Shown: positions 1 to 9,877 of the stretch, piece by piece
Position numbering within the stretch: the first letter of the stretch is position 1
How the letters are laid out: each line of letters begins with the position of its first letter
Source of the DNA: CAIYTF01 sp963664845
Lineage (GTDB): Bacteria; Bacteroidota; Ignavibacteria; Ignavibacteriales; Ignavibacteriaceae
Assembly: GCA_963664845.1 (NCBI GenBank)
Contig: OY761615.1
Span: forward strand, 5,766,001 to 5,830,000
Direction of reading: 5' to 3'
Length of the DNA stretch: 64,000 bases
Program-made: the position numbers and the translations under genes
The notes under the pieces: model-generated
Database searches by the model: none
Told to the model about the DNA's origin: nothing
The model's input: the letters and a program-made list of their open reading frames with translations, nothing else

Positions 1-1
1 C

Positions 2-562
2 TTCATTACGCAGAAAATTTTCATGGTACAGGATGTGAATGCCAAACTTGATCCGGCAATTCAGGATCATATCGGACAGGTTATTTCCATAGCATTCCTT
101 GTGCTCAACGCAATGGGTTTCATTCTCCCTGCATTAGTACTTGAACCCATTTCCGAAAAAATCGGCAGGGTGCGTACTCACATCATAGCTGTTTCTATAA
201 TGGCAGTTGGCTATTTTGGCATTGTCTTCTTCGGTCATTCGGCCACAATTCTCTATCTGTTAATGGCTGTGTGCGGCATTGGCTGGGGTGCTGTGGTAAG
301 CCTTCCATTTGCCATCATGTCCGAAAAAGTTGATAAAAACCGCATGGGCTTTTTCATGGGTATCTTCAACTTGTCAGTGGTGATTCCTCAATTGATAGCC
401 AGTCTTTTTCTCGGTAAAGTTATTCAGGCAAATTTTGATAAGGGTACTGTATTTATTATCAGCGGAACCGCTTTGGCAATATCAGCGGTTTTATGGCTTC
501 TGGTTAAAGATGAATCAACCGCGAAGGGTAAAGCAGCCAAACTTATGCCTTCAGGCCATTAA
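2..562 (+). CDS. MFS sugar transporter, C-terminal part (cut by window edge)
   Basis: The frame is open from base 2, so the gene starts upstream of the window and only about 186 C-terminal residues are visible. They hold about five hydrophobic helices. A charged loop (SEKIGRVRT) joins two helices, and the stretch MGFFMGIFNLSVVIPQ resembles the second half of SLC45/maltose-type major facilitator symporters of the inner membrane. The stop lies 24 bases before the start of a secreted GH13 amylase. I infer that the pair takes up and breaks down maltodextrin-like glucans. The MFS assignment is fairly secure; the substrate is inferred from the neighbour. Confidence 0.75.
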   Translation, partial: FITQKIFMVQDVNAKLDPAIQDHIGQVISIAFLVLNAMGFILPALVLEPISEKIGRVRTHIIAVSIMAVGYFGIVFFGHSATILYLLMAVCGIGWGAVVSLPFAIMSEKVDKNRMGFFMGIFNLSVVIPQLIASLFLGKVIQANFDKGTVFIISGTALAISAVLWLLVKDESTAKGKAAKLMPSGH

Positions 563-586
563 ATGAAACTTTACCAAGGAGAACTC

Positions 587-2986
587 ATGAAGAAACCATC
601 CTTATTGTTATTCCTTTTGCTCTTATTGGGAGTCAACTCTTCGTTTGCTCAGGGAATCCGGGATATTATTGCCCCACTGAAAGTATCAGGCGGAAAGCCT
701 GATACTACGGTTATCAGTGACTTGTTTTATTCTCCGGATTATCCGGTTGATTTTAAAAAGAACAAAGAACTCAATGTTCTGTTTGAGCCATCAAAGCAAG
801 TGTTGCTGGTAAGTCCAAATAAAAATTTCATGGGATTCACGCTTCTTGAATTTTCATTTAAAGGAAAGAAGTATGCAATCCCTGTTGAATCCAAAACACC
901 GACTCAGAGCGTAATCTCCTATACCTTCAGGTATAATCCGGGTAAAAAAGTTGAGAAAGTGTCCCTGTTCGGCAGTTTCAACAAATGGAACCGTGATGCA
1001 AACCCTATGACTCTGAAGGATTCGGTTTACGAGACAACACTGTCATTGGAGCCTGGAAGTTATGTGTACAAATTTATTGTTGATGGGAAAGAAACACTGG
1101 ATCCGGTTAACCCCGAGCGGGCACCAACAGGATTTGAAGATTACAACTCCGTTGCCCGTGTTTCTGACCCTAATCCGGTGAAAGTGTTTCTGCAGGTTGA
1201 CAAATACAAAGCAGATATCAAGCAGATTTACGTAAGTTTTCAGCTCGAAAAAAATGGAGTGGCAACACCCCCGGAGAAAAACAGAATATATGCGCTGTTG
1301 GATAACCAAAAAATAGACGCAGCAAAAATCAAATGCACCGGTAACCGTATTGAAATTACCCTCCCAAAGAAGGATTTAGCAGGACATAAACTTCTGCGCG
1401 TCGCCTGCGTCAGCGGTGATCATGCTTCCAATCTCCAATCAGTTCCTTTAGAAGACGGTAAACCAATTGCCGGCGCGCACAAAAAGCTTGACTGGGAAGA
1501 TGGCGCGATCTATTCCATAATGGTTGACCGTTTCAATGATGGCGATAAATCGAACTCGATCCCTGTTGTGCACGACTCTTTGTTCCCACAGGCCAACTAC
1601 AATGGCGGTGATTTCCAGGGAATTATCAATAAGATTGACGAAGGCTATTTCGACTCATTGGGAATAAACATCATCTGGATATCTCCGGTATATGACAACC
1701 CCAATGTTGCATACCGCGAATACCCTGCTCCCCACAGATGGTATTCCGGCTATCACGGCTATTGGCCTGTCAGTGCAACTGCCGTTGAAGAAAAATTCGG
1801 CACGATGGCCAAACTCACCGAGCTGGTGGATAAGGCACACAAGCATAATTTTAGAGTGCTTCTCGATATCGTTGCGCACCACGTACACATTGAGCACCCT
1901 TATTATAAGAATCACCCTGAATGGTTCGGCCAGCTTAATCTGCCGGACGGCAGAAAGAATCTGCGTCTTTGGGATGAATACCGTTTGACGACCTGGTTTG
2001 AGCCCTATATGCCCTCTTTCGATTATACGTCGTCGCAGGAAGCAATAGACACCATGTCATCAAACTGCATTTGGTGGCTCAAACAAACACATGCTGACGG
2101 GTTCCGCCATGATGCGGTGAAGCACGTACCCAACGTCTTCTGGCGTTCACTTACCAAAAAACTGAAAACTGAAATTGAAATACCTGAGAATAAAAGAGTA
2201 TATCAAATTGGCGAAACCTTTGGAAACAATGATCTGGTTGCATCGTATGTGAATAACGGACAATTGAGTGCACAGTTTAACTTCGATCTGTCTTATCTGG
2301 CAATACCTATTTTCCTTGAACCGGATAAATCATTCCAGACGCTTGATTTTTATATGTCGAAAACATTCGCGTCTTTCGGGTATAACAATATCATGGGCAA
2401 CATTATGGACAGCCATGATAAAGTCCGTTTCATGACCTATGCCGATGGCAAAGTTAAAGCACAGGGCGTTGATACCAGGGAAATGGCCTGGAACGATCCT
2501 CCAAAGGTTGATCATCCGGAAAGTTATGACAAGGCAAAATTGTTCTACGCGTTCATGTTCACCATTCCCGGCCTGCCAACCATATACTATGGTTCAGAAT
2601 TTGGCATGACCGGTGCTGACGACCCTGACAACAGAAGAATGATGCGATTTGGGAATGCTCTCTCGGACAATGAAAAACGGATGTTGGAAGAAACAAAGAA
2701 GATTGTACGGCTTCGCAATCAGCATTCTGCACTGCGTTATGGTGATTTCTATACGGTTCAGGCCGACAACAATTCCTATTCCTACCTGCGGTCCGATTTC
2801 AGCGAGCGCCTGCTTGTGGTGCTTAACAAGGCCGAAGTTGAGAAGCAAGTGTCTATATCACTGCCAGCAACAATCTCCGCCAAAAACGCGGTAGATGTTC
2901 TCACCGGAGAGAAAGTCGGTATTACAGACGGCAGGCTGACTGTTACGGCACCAAAAATTGGCTATAGGGTGTTGAGAATAGAATAG
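587..2986 (+). CDS. Periplasmic GH13 alpha-amylase/cyclomaltodextrinase-like enzyme with E-set/CBM48 domain
   Basis: Glycoside hydrolase of family 13, expected to cut alpha-1,4-glucans outside the inner membrane. The ATG at 587 is preferred over the in-frame ATG at 563 because AGGAG precedes it and a clean signal peptide follows (MKKPSLLLFLLLLLG...SFAQG). Residues about 115-200 look like a CBM48/AMPK-type glycogen-binding fold (SLFGSFNKWN). The catalytic barrel begins near IYSIMVDRF. The three acidic catalytic residues are visible: nucleophile D509 in GFRHDAVKH, acid/base E543 in IGETFG, and D611 in SHDKVR. A beta-sandwich C-domain ends the roughly 799-residue protein. It follows the transporter gene closely, and a strong terminator lies just downstream. 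The exact specificity (neopullulanase, cyclodextrinase or amylase) cannot be read from sequence. Confidence 0.88.
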   Translation: MKKPSLLLFLLLLLGVNSSFAQGIRDIIAPLKVSGGKPDTTVISDLFYSPDYPVDFKKNKELNVLFEPSKQVLLVSPNKNFMGFTLLEFSFKGKKYAIPVESKTPTQSVISYTFRYNPGKKVEKVSLFGSFNKWNRDANPMTLKDSVYETTLSLEPGSYVYKFIVDGKETLDPVNPERAPTGFEDYNSVARVSDPNPVKVFLQVDKYKADIKQIYVSFQLEKNGVATPPEKNRIYALLDNQKIDAAKIKCTGNRIEITLPKKDLAGHKLLRVACVSGDHASNLQSVPLEDGKPIAGAHKKLDWEDGAIYSIMVDRFNDGDKSNSIPVVHDSLFPQANYNGGDFQGIINKIDEGYFDSLGINIIWISPVYDNPNVAYREYPAPHRWYSGYHGYWPVSATAVEEKFGTMAKLTELVDKAHKHNFRVLLDIVAHHVHIEHPYYKNHPEWFGQLNLPDGRKNLRLWDEYRLTTWFEPYMPSFDYTSSQEAIDTMSSNCIWWLKQTHADGFRHDAVKHVPNVFWRSLTKKLKTEIEIPENKRVYQIGETFGNNDLVASYVNNGQLSAQFNFDLSYLAIPIFLEPDKSFQTLDFYMSKTFASFGYNNIMGNIMDSHDKVRFMTYADGKVKAQGVDTREMAWNDPPKVDHPESYDKAKLFYAFMFTIPGLPTIYYGSEFGMTGADDPDNRRMMRFGNALSDNEKRMLEETKKIVRLRNQHSALRYGDFYTVQADNNSYSYLRSDFSERLLVVLNKAEVEKQVSISLPATISAKNAVDVLTGEKVGITDGRLTVTAPKIGYRVLRIE

Positions 2987-3006
2987 CGTTTTATCTGATA
3001 ATTTAT

Positions 3007-3037
3007 AAAAAAAGCGGTTCAAAGAACCGCTTTTTTT
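3007..3037. terminator. Bidirectional rho-independent terminator
   Basis: A perfect GC-containing hairpin (AAGCGGTTC / GAACCGCTT, three-base loop) is flanked by A and T runs on both sides. It can stop the amylase transcript on the plus strand and the convergent vapBC transcript on the minus strand. Confidence 0.85.
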
Positions 3038-3076
3038 ATGGCATGTCGTAAAGATTAAAAGACTGTTTATAAAAGA

Positions 3077-3478
3077 TCATGATACCCAATTCTCAATGAG
3101 CAAGCTCTCAATTCTGCTAAATTCCTTTACATTGTTGGTAACAAGCACCACTCCCCGGCTCAACGCCTGTGCTGCTATCAGCATATCCATGGCACCAACC
3201 GGTTTGCCAATTCGTTCCGCATGTTCACGAAGCCGGCCATAGTGTAAAGCATCCTCACTTGTAAAGTCCACAACATCCAACGGATAAAGAAATTGTTCAA
3301 GTGCCACGGTATTTTCATTTTGCCGCGAACTCTTTGCTATTTCGTAACACAATTCCGAGACCGTTATTGATGAGACCAGAATATCCCCCGGTTTTTTGGC
3401 AGCAAATATTTTCAATACCGATTCTGGTTTTTTCTTAATAAGGTAAATACAGATATTGGTATCCAGTAAATACTTCAT
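3077..3478 (-). CDS. vapC: VapC-type PIN-domain ribonuclease toxin
   Basis: The 133-residue length is typical for VapC. PIN-domain metal-binding acids are visible: D6 in LLDTN, E42 in VSELCYE and D98 in GAMDMLIAA, followed by a TNNVKEF motif at about 114-120. The family cleaves RNA, often initiator tRNA or rRNA, when freed from its antitoxin. The start is two bases downstream of the vapB stop, so the two are translationally coupled. The operon faces the amylase terminator. The family call is secure; the RNA target is unknown. Confidence 0.9.
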   Translation of the reverse strand: MKYLLDTNICIYLIKKKPESVLKIFAAKKPGDILVSSITVSELCYEIAKSSRQNENTVALEQFLYPLDVVDFTSEDALHYGRLREHAERIGKPVGAMDMLIAAQALSRGVVLVTNNVKEFSRIESLLIENWVS

Positions 3479-3480
3479 TA

Positions 3481-3708
3481 TTAAAACTCTTCACGTTTTT
3501 CAAGCTCAGGCTGCACCCGTTCGGTCATAAAATCATCAGAAAATCTGTCCAAGCTAAGGAAAAGCGAATCCCATTTTTTCCTTTTTGGAAGTAATATAAT
3601 GGCATCACCCACACGGGAAATAAGCACTTCCTTTCCTTCCATACGATAATTCTTAGGTAATCGTACCGCCTGACTGTTTCCATTCAGGAATAGTTTTGCC
3701 GTATCCAC
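3481..3708 (-). CDS. vapB: VapB antitoxin with AbrB/SpoVT-type DNA-binding domain
   Basis: The 75-residue partner of VapC carries the swapped-hairpin DNA-binding pattern of VapB/MazE antitoxins (AKLFLNGNSQAVRLPKNYR) and an acidic, helical C-terminus that would wrap the toxin. I place the start at the GTG at 3708 because GGAG lies five bases upstream and family members begin just before the DTAKLF motif. A longer frame reaching 3795 would add an unlikely isoleucine/tyrosine-rich extension translated from the AT palindrome. Autoregulation through the adjacent operator is expected. Confidence 0.85.
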   Translation of the reverse strand: MDTAKLFLNGNSQAVRLPKNYRMEGKEVLISRVGDAIILLPKRKKWDSLFLSLDRFSDDFMTERVQPELEKREEF

Positions 3709-3722
3709 AGAAACTCCATTAA

Positions 3723-3745
3723 TATATATATTGTTAATATATATA
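3723..3745. promoter_or_regulatory. Palindromic operator candidate for VapBC
   Basis: A perfect 10-base inverted repeat (TATATATATT ... AATATATATA) around a three-base centre begins 14 bases upstream of the GTG start of vapB. Its position and symmetry fit autoregulatory binding by a VapBC complex. It is also AT-rich enough to overlap the promoter. Confidence 0.55.
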
Positions 3746-3939
3746 ATATCAGGAATCAGAACAATGCAATATTTTGAATCCCCCGTAAAATTCATTTTTG
3801 GATGAGTGAATAGCCTGAATTATTGAGGTTTTATTTCCATCTTAGAGCATAGTGCGAAGAGTCACTTCACACCACAATGAAGATTTATATCAGGATTAAT
3901 ATTGGTCAGTTTACAGGCCCTGCAACGGAACTTTCCGAC

Positions 3940-4878
3940 TCACCCAAAAATCGCATCCACAAACTCTTTTGGAGAGAACGTCTGCAAATCCTCAAGTCCT
4001 TCGCCCACACCAATATAGCGCACCGGCTGTTTCTGCTTGGCGCAGATTTGAATAACAGCCCCACCCTTTGCTGTACCGTCAAGTTTGGTGATAATCAGTC
4101 CGGTCAGGGGCACTGAAAGCGCAAATTCCTCCGCCTGGACCAGGGCATTTTGGCCGGTTGCCCCGTCAAGAACAAGAAAGGTTTCCTGAGGTGCTGCCGG
4201 TATCACTTTTTGAATAACACGGTTGATCTTTTTCAATTCTTCCATCAGATTGTGCTTGGTATGCAGGCGACCCGCGGTATCTATAATAGCAACGTCATAT
4301 CCGCCCCGTACAGCCTCCTGGGCGGTTTCAAAAGCCACGGATGAAGGATCGGAGCCCTTGTCTTTTTTTACAATTGCCACGCCCGCTCTTTGCGCCCAAA
4401 CCTCAAGCTGTTCGTTTGCCGCTACCCGAAAGGTGTCGCCGGCGCCAATCACCACTTTCAGGCCTGATTGCTTGAAATTATGAGCCAATTTGCCAATAGT
4501 GGTTGTCTTTCCTACTCCATTTATGCCTATGACAAGGATAACAAATGGTTTCTTTGATTCAATTGCCGGCTGATATTCTGAATGGCTTCCGCTTTCAAGC
4601 AGAATGTCCGTTATTACGGCTTTCACAATACCAAGGATAACTTCCTCAGTCCGTTCTTTTTCACCGGTGAGGCGTTTTTTTACTTCTTCTATGATATGCT
4701 CTGTTGTGTCATAACCCATATCTGAGGAAAGCAATATCTCTTCAATATCCGCCAGGATTTCCGTATCAATCTTTGCTTTGCCGCTTATAGTCTCGGTAAT
4801 ACGATTTACAATTTTATCTCTTGTTTTTGCAAGCCCTGATTTCAACTTGTCGAAATTCAAATTTTTAAATAATTTCAT
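3940..4878 (-). CDS. ftsY: Signal recognition particle receptor FtsY
   Basis: SRP receptor GTPase that docks ribosome-SRP complexes at the inner membrane for co-translational insertion. The ATG at 4878 gives a 312-residue NG protein beginning MKLFKNLNFDKLK. It overlaps the pgsA stop in an ATGA, so the longer upstream frame is rejected. A helical N domain covers about 1-100. The G domain has the P-loop GINGVGKTT (K124), then AGDTFR, DTAGR and TKLDG. The long acidic A domain of E. coli FtsY is absent, as is common outside proteobacteria. It is the last gene of the subtilase-pgsA-ftsY string. Confidence 0.95.
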   Translation of the reverse strand: MKLFKNLNFDKLKSGLAKTRDKIVNRITETISGKAKIDTEILADIEEILLSSDMGYDTTEHIIEEVKKRLTGEKERTEEVILGIVKAVITDILLESGSHSEYQPAIESKKPFVILVIGINGVGKTTTIGKLAHNFKQSGLKVVIGAGDTFRVAANEQLEVWAQRAGVAIVKKDKGSDPSSVAFETAQEAVRGGYDVAIIDTAGRLHTKHNLMEELKKINRVIQKVIPAAPQETFLVLDGATGQNALVQAEEFALSVPLTGLIITKLDGTAKGGAVIQICAKQKQPVRYIGVGEGLEDLQTFSPKEFVDAIFG

Positions 4879-5432
4879 GTAGCCTGACCTTTTAAGAATT
4901 CTTTGGCTCTCATCGCGTATCCTGCAACTGAGAGAATGATCATAATAAGTGATGCCCGGTATAACAGACTTCCCAAATCCGGGTAAGTTACCTGCATATT
5001 GAGCATGAGGAAAACGATATAAACGCAAATGACCAGTACAGTGATCTTGCCCAGATAATTTGAGGGCAGAACTTTTTTCAATTTGTTTGAAACCGCCAGC
5101 GACGCAATTAAGATCAGCACATCGCGTGAAATGATTATCCAAAACAGCAACGGCCCCATTTTACCTTGAAGGTAAAGCTGCAGCACTATCACCGCTATAC
5201 ACACTTTATCGGCAAGAGGATCAATTATCTTGCCCCACTCTGTAACCTGATTGAGTTTCCTGGCAAGAAATCCATCCATAATATCCGTGAATGCTGCAAA
5301 CAGGGCAAGTGAAACAGCAGCATAATTAGGTTCTGCGGAATTTCCCGCAAGGATAAACCAGAACGGAACCGCAAGCAGCAACCTGACCAGACTAAGATAA
5401 TTGGATGATGTTTGAAAGTTACCCAGATTCAT
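4875..5432 (-). CDS. pgsA: CDP-diacylglycerol--glycerol-3-phosphate 3-phosphatidyltransferase
   Basis: Integral membrane enzyme that makes phosphatidylglycerol phosphate, the first step toward phosphatidylglycerol and cardiolipin. The full CDP-alcohol phosphotransferase signature DxxDGxxARx8GxxxDxxxD is present (DIMDGFLARK ... GKIIDPLAD). The 185-residue protein has about five or six membrane helices and normal family length. It overlaps the subtilase upstream and ftsY downstream by four bases each (ATGA), which indicates translational coupling. PgsA is the likeliest family member; phosphatidylserine synthase shares the motif but usually differs in length. Confidence 0.88.
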   Translation of the reverse strand: MNLGNFQTSSNYLSLVRLLLAVPFWFILAGNSAEPNYAAVSLALFAAFTDIMDGFLARKLNQVTEWGKIIDPLADKVCIAVIVLQLYLQGKMGPLLFWIIISRDVLILIASLAVSNKLKKVLPSNYLGKITVLVICVYIVFLMLNMQVTYPDLGSLLYRASLIMIILSVAGYAMRAKEFLKGQAT

Positions 5433-8400
5433 CGTATCACCGTAAATTTTTCCAGTTTTGTGGCAATTTCTTCATGTATTTCGTTAAACTGACGGACCAA
5501 ATATATATAAACTCCGGTTGAAATCTGCTTCCCGTCATCGCCCCTTAAATCCCAATCAATTCCACCATTCCCATCCACTTCATTGAGGGTACAAATACTT
5601 TTTCCCGACAAAGAATAGATGTGTATTTCCGCATACTTGGGCAAATTGGCAAATGTCATCTTTTCTGATTTATTAGGCCTGACCGGATTTGGATACACAT
5701 AGATCTTATCCAGATCTCCGGCGTAAGTGGTAAGTTGTATGACGCTTCCTGAATTAATTTTTATGGGCACACTCCCGGTTTCAGCAGAAGAATGTATTCC
5801 TGTTATTTGGAGCGTGTATTCAATTCCTACCGATCCAATTGGCCGTGCACCTTCCATGGATAACAGTAGCCTTGTCGAGTCATTCCCCACAAAAGTAATT
5901 CGCTTCACTTCATTGTACGGATTAAACCTGTAGTTTTCTGTTGACAATGCCGTTGCAGCATCAACCGGCAAATTGAATTTAATCTGCAACAGGTAGGGAT
6001 TCATGATTTTAAAGGACTCAATAAAAAACTCCTGTTTAACTGGAAGGTCGATGAAACTGAATGTAAGCGTATCAGAAGGAATCAGCGAACCGTAAAAGTC
6101 CTTCATTCCCCCAATTAAAAACCGGTAATTTCCTTTAAGGAGTCCCGCGTTGAAAGCCACCTGATAAGTATTTTGTGAAGCAACCGTTACGGACGTGGGA
6201 AAATATTGCGTGCCCGCAGAATCCAACAAATGGAAATACGTCAAATTAGTTACTTTAGTTTCAACTCTGTTGGAAAACACAACAGTGACCGATCTGCCCT
6301 TCGCTGAGACACTGATGGATTCAACAATTGCCGGCTTATGGTGAAATACGGTTAGTTTGTCGGAAGAAAGCTCAGTTCCATCGCCAGATTTCACAGATAT
6401 CATATACCTATAGTTCTTGTTCAGCGTCAAATGATTCCGGTCAACATATGATGTTTTGAACGATACGGAATCGATCAGCAAGAATCCTGTACTGTCAGAC
6501 CGATATATATAATACTTTGAAGCATTGCCCTGCCAGGTAAGGTTGATTGATATAGAATCGGCACTGAAACCGCTTAGGTCTCCCGGCCGGACCATTGTGG
6601 AGCCTCTGGTAAATTGAATAAACTTTATTCCAAAGCTGGTGGGAATTCCTATATCGGTTGAGCCGTCATTGTTGAAATCGCCGGCCAATACTGAATTGGC
6701 GTTAACATTTTCCATGTAACGAATAACGTCATGATTATCTATTGGATCATATTTCAAAATGTAGGAATACGGATAGGTGCATAGTACCAGTTCTTCTTTG
6801 CTGTCACCGTCCACATCAATAAACTTCATGGAGTTATACGTCTTGCGTGTGAAGAGATTGAACTCGGCTGTGGGGTCAATGAATACTTTTTCATAAATCA
6901 TCTTTGGCGTTCCATCGGTGAAGCTGAGGACGCCAAGCAGATAAAACTTGGCAATATCAGAATCAATGGAATGAAGCAGGACTGCAATATCTGTTTTGCC
7001 ATCACCATTAAAGTCACCGGCAGCCAAAAATGAGGACGAGGACATGAAGCTGGTATTAAAGGAACGGATGGTATCAGGAACCAGCGAATTATTGGGGCCT
7101 ACATTAAAGCAAAGAACATTGCCAAAGGTATCCGCGACCCAAACTTCCTTTTGACCATTATTGTCAATATCGGTCACCACTGCATGGGGGGTATCGAATA
7201 TTCCCTTTCCAAATTCTCTTTTGGCAAAATTCTGTCCCGAACTGATGGAATCAATCGAAAGATCTGCATTCACCCTAAAAACGGAGATTGTTGTATCATT
7301 GGTAAATGCCAAAACCTGCTTTTGCCCGTTTCCATTAAGATCTGCCACCATAATTGGCCAAGTGTTTAGGTTTTCACGTTTGTACTTTTGAATAAATTTC
7401 GTGCCACCGGCTGTTTCCTGTTCCAGCATATAGAGATTGCGTCCCCAGTTGGTAAGCAGATCCAATTTACCGTTGCCGTTAAAATCCCCAACATCTTTCG
7501 GTATCCTTTTCAAAATTGAATCCTGCAAAACAAATGCATTATTCTGAAACGAATAGAGAAATGCAATGGAGTCATACCCCATATTATTAAAAAGCAGACT
7601 TGAGTTTGCAGTGCCAGTTGTCAGATTAAATGTCATGCCAAAAAGCTGACCGTTGCCGGGGCTATAGGGAAGATCAGTCACCGGTAAGTTAAACACCGAA
7701 CCGCCGGTCTTATTCAGGAAATAATGTCCGGGCAGTGGCTGCGTGCTGTCCGTTAACACGGTCTTATTTCCCAGCAGGTCTTCGAACTCGAAGTATATCT
7801 CATAGTCAGTGTTGGGTTTTGCCACGCTGAGCGGGATGAATCCATAATGAGTCGAACGGACAAAAAAAGTGTTTGGAGAGAGTCCGTCAAGCGAAACAAA
7901 CTGAAAATCGGAAGTGCCTGCTTCACGATAGAACATTTTCGCGATACCCTGTTCTCTGGAATAGGTTGCTGCAACCAATGTGGAATGATTGCCATACATG
8001 GCAGGCATCAAAGTTATTAATTCGCCCGTTATCGGTTTCTTTGTCCGTCGCACGTTTATGCGTTCTTCGAGTGTGTTGCCGTTGTTTTGTTGAACAACCA
8101 GCCGCAACGTAAAAATCGTATCTCCATAGGCTGAGAGATCGAGTGTTGCAAGCAATTTCTGTTCCCTTTGACTGAGCTGGTCAACCAGGAGTGGTTTCCA
8201 GTCAGTTGGATTCAACCCCAGCCCATAGAATAAGGAAAAGCCGGTAAAGTAAGCCGAGAGTATTGTTCCCGATATCTGCAGCGTGTCCATAGCTGTGGCA
8301 AAGTCTTGATACGGGTAGGTAAACTTCACCGTTGCCGGTGCGAGAACCCGCAATGCCCGTCCCAGGTTAAGTCGCCCTGCTCCACTCATCAAATCCCAGC

Positions 8401-9685
8401 CTGCCTGCCCATTGTCGTCACAGGTAGATTTGATCACCTGTTTCACTTCTTCATTGGAAAAATTTTTTACGGAGAGAATTAATCCAGCCGCGGCTGAAAC
8501 AAATGGCGCTGCAGCTGAAGTCCCGTCAAAGCTTTGATAATGGTAACCTTTCGCGGTTGTGATTATAGCCGTACCCGGTGCTATCAGGTCGAGCGTTGAT
8601 CCATGACTGGATGTAGAGGCTACATAGTCTTCCTCTGTTGAATTACCAACGCTAATCACTTCGCTATAACCGGAAGGATAGTGCGGGTCCATTGTTCCGT
8701 CATTGCCGGAGCTGGCAACAAGTACAACATTTTTGGAATAGGCATACCGTATCACATCCCTCAAAACATACGAGAAAGAGTTATCTCCAAAACTCATATT
8801 GATAACCCTTGCACCCATCATGGTTGCATATAGAATTGCGGATGCAGCGTCTTCTTCGTTAGCATTACCAGTCGGATCGAATGCACGACAATTCAATAAT
8901 TTAACTCCGGGAGCGACCCCGGCAATGCCCAGTGCATTATTTGTTTCAGCCCCAATTATGCCGGCGACTGCTGTACCATGCGAATAGGCATTATCATCCA
9001 TCGGGTTGTTATCCCAATCAAGAAAATCCCCTCCAAGCGTGTCGGCAGGATATCCTACGCGGTTGGTAAAGTCCCAACCCATATAATCATCAATAAATCC
9101 GTCATGATCATCATCAACGCCATTGAACCGTTTATCACGACCCTGCTCATCTAACCCCAATTCGCCTTCATTATAGAAAATCTTGTGCATTAAGTCCGGG
9201 TGTGTGTAATCAATTCCCGTATCAACAATTCCAATTATAAGCGATGTGTCACCGGTTGTAATATTCCATGCACTCAATGCGTCTATCTTCTTAAGGGCCC
9301 ATTGTTTTGCAAAGAGGCTGTCATTGGGGACTGAATCCACTTTATAGACATGAGAAGCTTCAAAATAGTCAACAGGAAGCTCAGGAGAAAGAGATTCCCT
9401 GAATTGTTCACTGGACATATCCGATGGTAGTACAATTTTCCAAATACGTTGCAGTCTGGCGTCCGTAATGGCAAATTTTTCGGCAATATTTGTAATGCGC
9501 ATCGCCTGTTGCGGTCCGTTATTAGGCTTGCTGGATGTGCGAAAAATTTTCTGTGTTTGGCAGGCTTGCCGAATGGTCTCCAGTGGTACCTGTTCTGAGT
9601 ACTTTACAAAATAGACCTTTTGACCATAGGAGACAGACAGTAGGAATATCGCAAGAAGAATTGCTGGTTTTATATTATTAGTCAT
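5429..9685 (-). CDS. Secreted subtilisin-like serine protease with FG-GAP repeats and type IX sorting domain
   Basis: A 1418-residue exported S8 peptidase. A signal peptide (AILLAIFLLSVSYGQ) is followed by a propeptide-like region to about 130. The catalytic domain spans about 130-450, with D155 (GIVDTGIDY), H236 (SHGTAVAG), oxyanion N328 (SSGNDGT) and S390 (DGTSAAAPF). An acidic insert after the Asp motif (DDDHDGFIDD) looks calcium-binding. Residues about 680-1030 carry repeated FG-GAP/VCBS-like DxNGNGxxD/DFNGDGxTD loops. Fibronectin-like sandwiches follow. The last 90 residues match a type IX secretion-like sorting domain (YPNPVRPNKS ... ISTGVYIYLV). It probably sits on or leaves the cell surface. 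Its stop overlaps the pgsA start, which is unusual for such an enzyme. Confidence 0.9.
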   Translation of the reverse strand: MTNNIKPAILLAIFLLSVSYGQKVYFVKYSEQVPLETIRQACQTQKIFRTSSKPNNGPQQAMRITNIAEKFAITDARLQRIWKIVLPSDMSSEQFRESLSPELPVDYFEASHVYKVDSVPNDSLFAKQWALKKIDALSAWNITTGDTSLIIGIVDTGIDYTHPDLMHKIFYNEGELGLDEQGRDKRFNGVDDDHDGFIDDYMGWDFTNRVGYPADTLGGDFLDWDNNPMDDNAYSHGTAVAGIIGAETNNALGIAGVAPGVKLLNCRAFDPTGNANEEDAASAILYATMMGARVINMSFGDNSFSYVLRDVIRYAYSKNVVLVASSGNDGTMDPHYPSGYSEVISVGNSTEEDYVASTSSHGSTLDLIAPGTAIITTAKGYHYQSFDGTSAAAPFVSAAAGLILSVKNFSNEEVKQVIKSTCDDNGQAGWDLMSGAGRLNLGRALRVLAPATVKFTYPYQDFATAMDTLQISGTILSAYFTGFSLFYGLGLNPTDWKPLLVDQLSQREQKLLATLDLSAYGDTIFTLRLVVQQNNGNTLEERINVRRTKKPITGELITLMPAMYGNHSTLVAATYSREQGIAKMFYREAGTSDFQFVSLDGLSPNTFFVRSTHYGFIPLSVAKPNTDYEIYFEFEDLLGNKTVLTDSTQPLPGHYFLNKTGGSVFNLPVTDLPYSPGNGQLFGMTFNLTTGTANSSLLFNNMGYDSIAFLYSFQNNAFVLQDSILKRIPKDVGDFNGNGKLDLLTNWGRNLYMLEQETAGGTKFIQKYKRENLNTWPIMVADLNGNGQKQVLAFTNDTTISVFRVNADLSIDSISSGQNFAKREFGKGIFDTPHAVVTDIDNNGQKEVWVADTFGNVLCFNVGPNNSLVPDTIRSFNTSFMSSSSFLAAGDFNGDGKTDIAVLLHSIDSDIAKFYLLGVLSFTDGTPKMIYEKVFIDPTAEFNLFTRKTYNSMKFIDVDGDSKEELVLCTYPYSYILKYDPIDNHDVIRYMENVNANSVLAGDFNNDGSTDIGIPTSFGIKFIQFTRGSTMVRPGDLSGFSADSISINLTWQGNASKYYIYRSDSTGFLLIDSVSFKTSYVDRNHLTLNKNYRYMISVKSGDGTELSSDKLTVFHHKPAIVESISVSAKGRSVTVVFSNRVETKVTNLTYFHLLDSAGTQYFPTSVTVASQNTYQVAFNAGLLKGNYRFLIGGMKDFYGSLIPSDTLTFSFIDLPVKQEFFIESFKIMNPYLLQIKFNLPVDAATALSTENYRFNPYNEVKRITFVGNDSTRLLLSMEGARPIGSVGIEYTLQITGIHSSAETGSVPIKINSGSVIQLTTYAGDLDKIYVYPNPVRPNKSEKMTFANLPKYAEIHIYSLSGKSICTLNEVDGNGGIDWDLRGDDGKQISTGVYIYLVRQFNEIHEEIATKLEKFTVIR

Positions 9686-9774
9686 GCAATAGGTTATAAT
9701 AAATAATTTCTCCGCTCAGGCGCTTCATCAGGCGGATATCAAAAATAGATCCTGACGGGCGTAAAAATCAATAT

Positions 9775-9800
9775 AAAAAAAGGCGCACTAAATGCGCCTC
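9775..9800 (-). terminator. Terminator of the aroQ-merR-tRNA-Pro transcript
   Basis: Read on the minus strand, the hairpin GAGGCGCA / TGCGCCTT with a five-base loop is followed by a T run. It lies immediately after the tRNA 3' end. Confidence 0.8.

Positions 9801-9877
<77 letters not shown>

Noticed and set aside
3481..3795. A longer VapB frame starting at 3795
   Set aside because: The additional 29 residues are translated from the AT palindrome, and GTG at 3708 has GGAG upstream.
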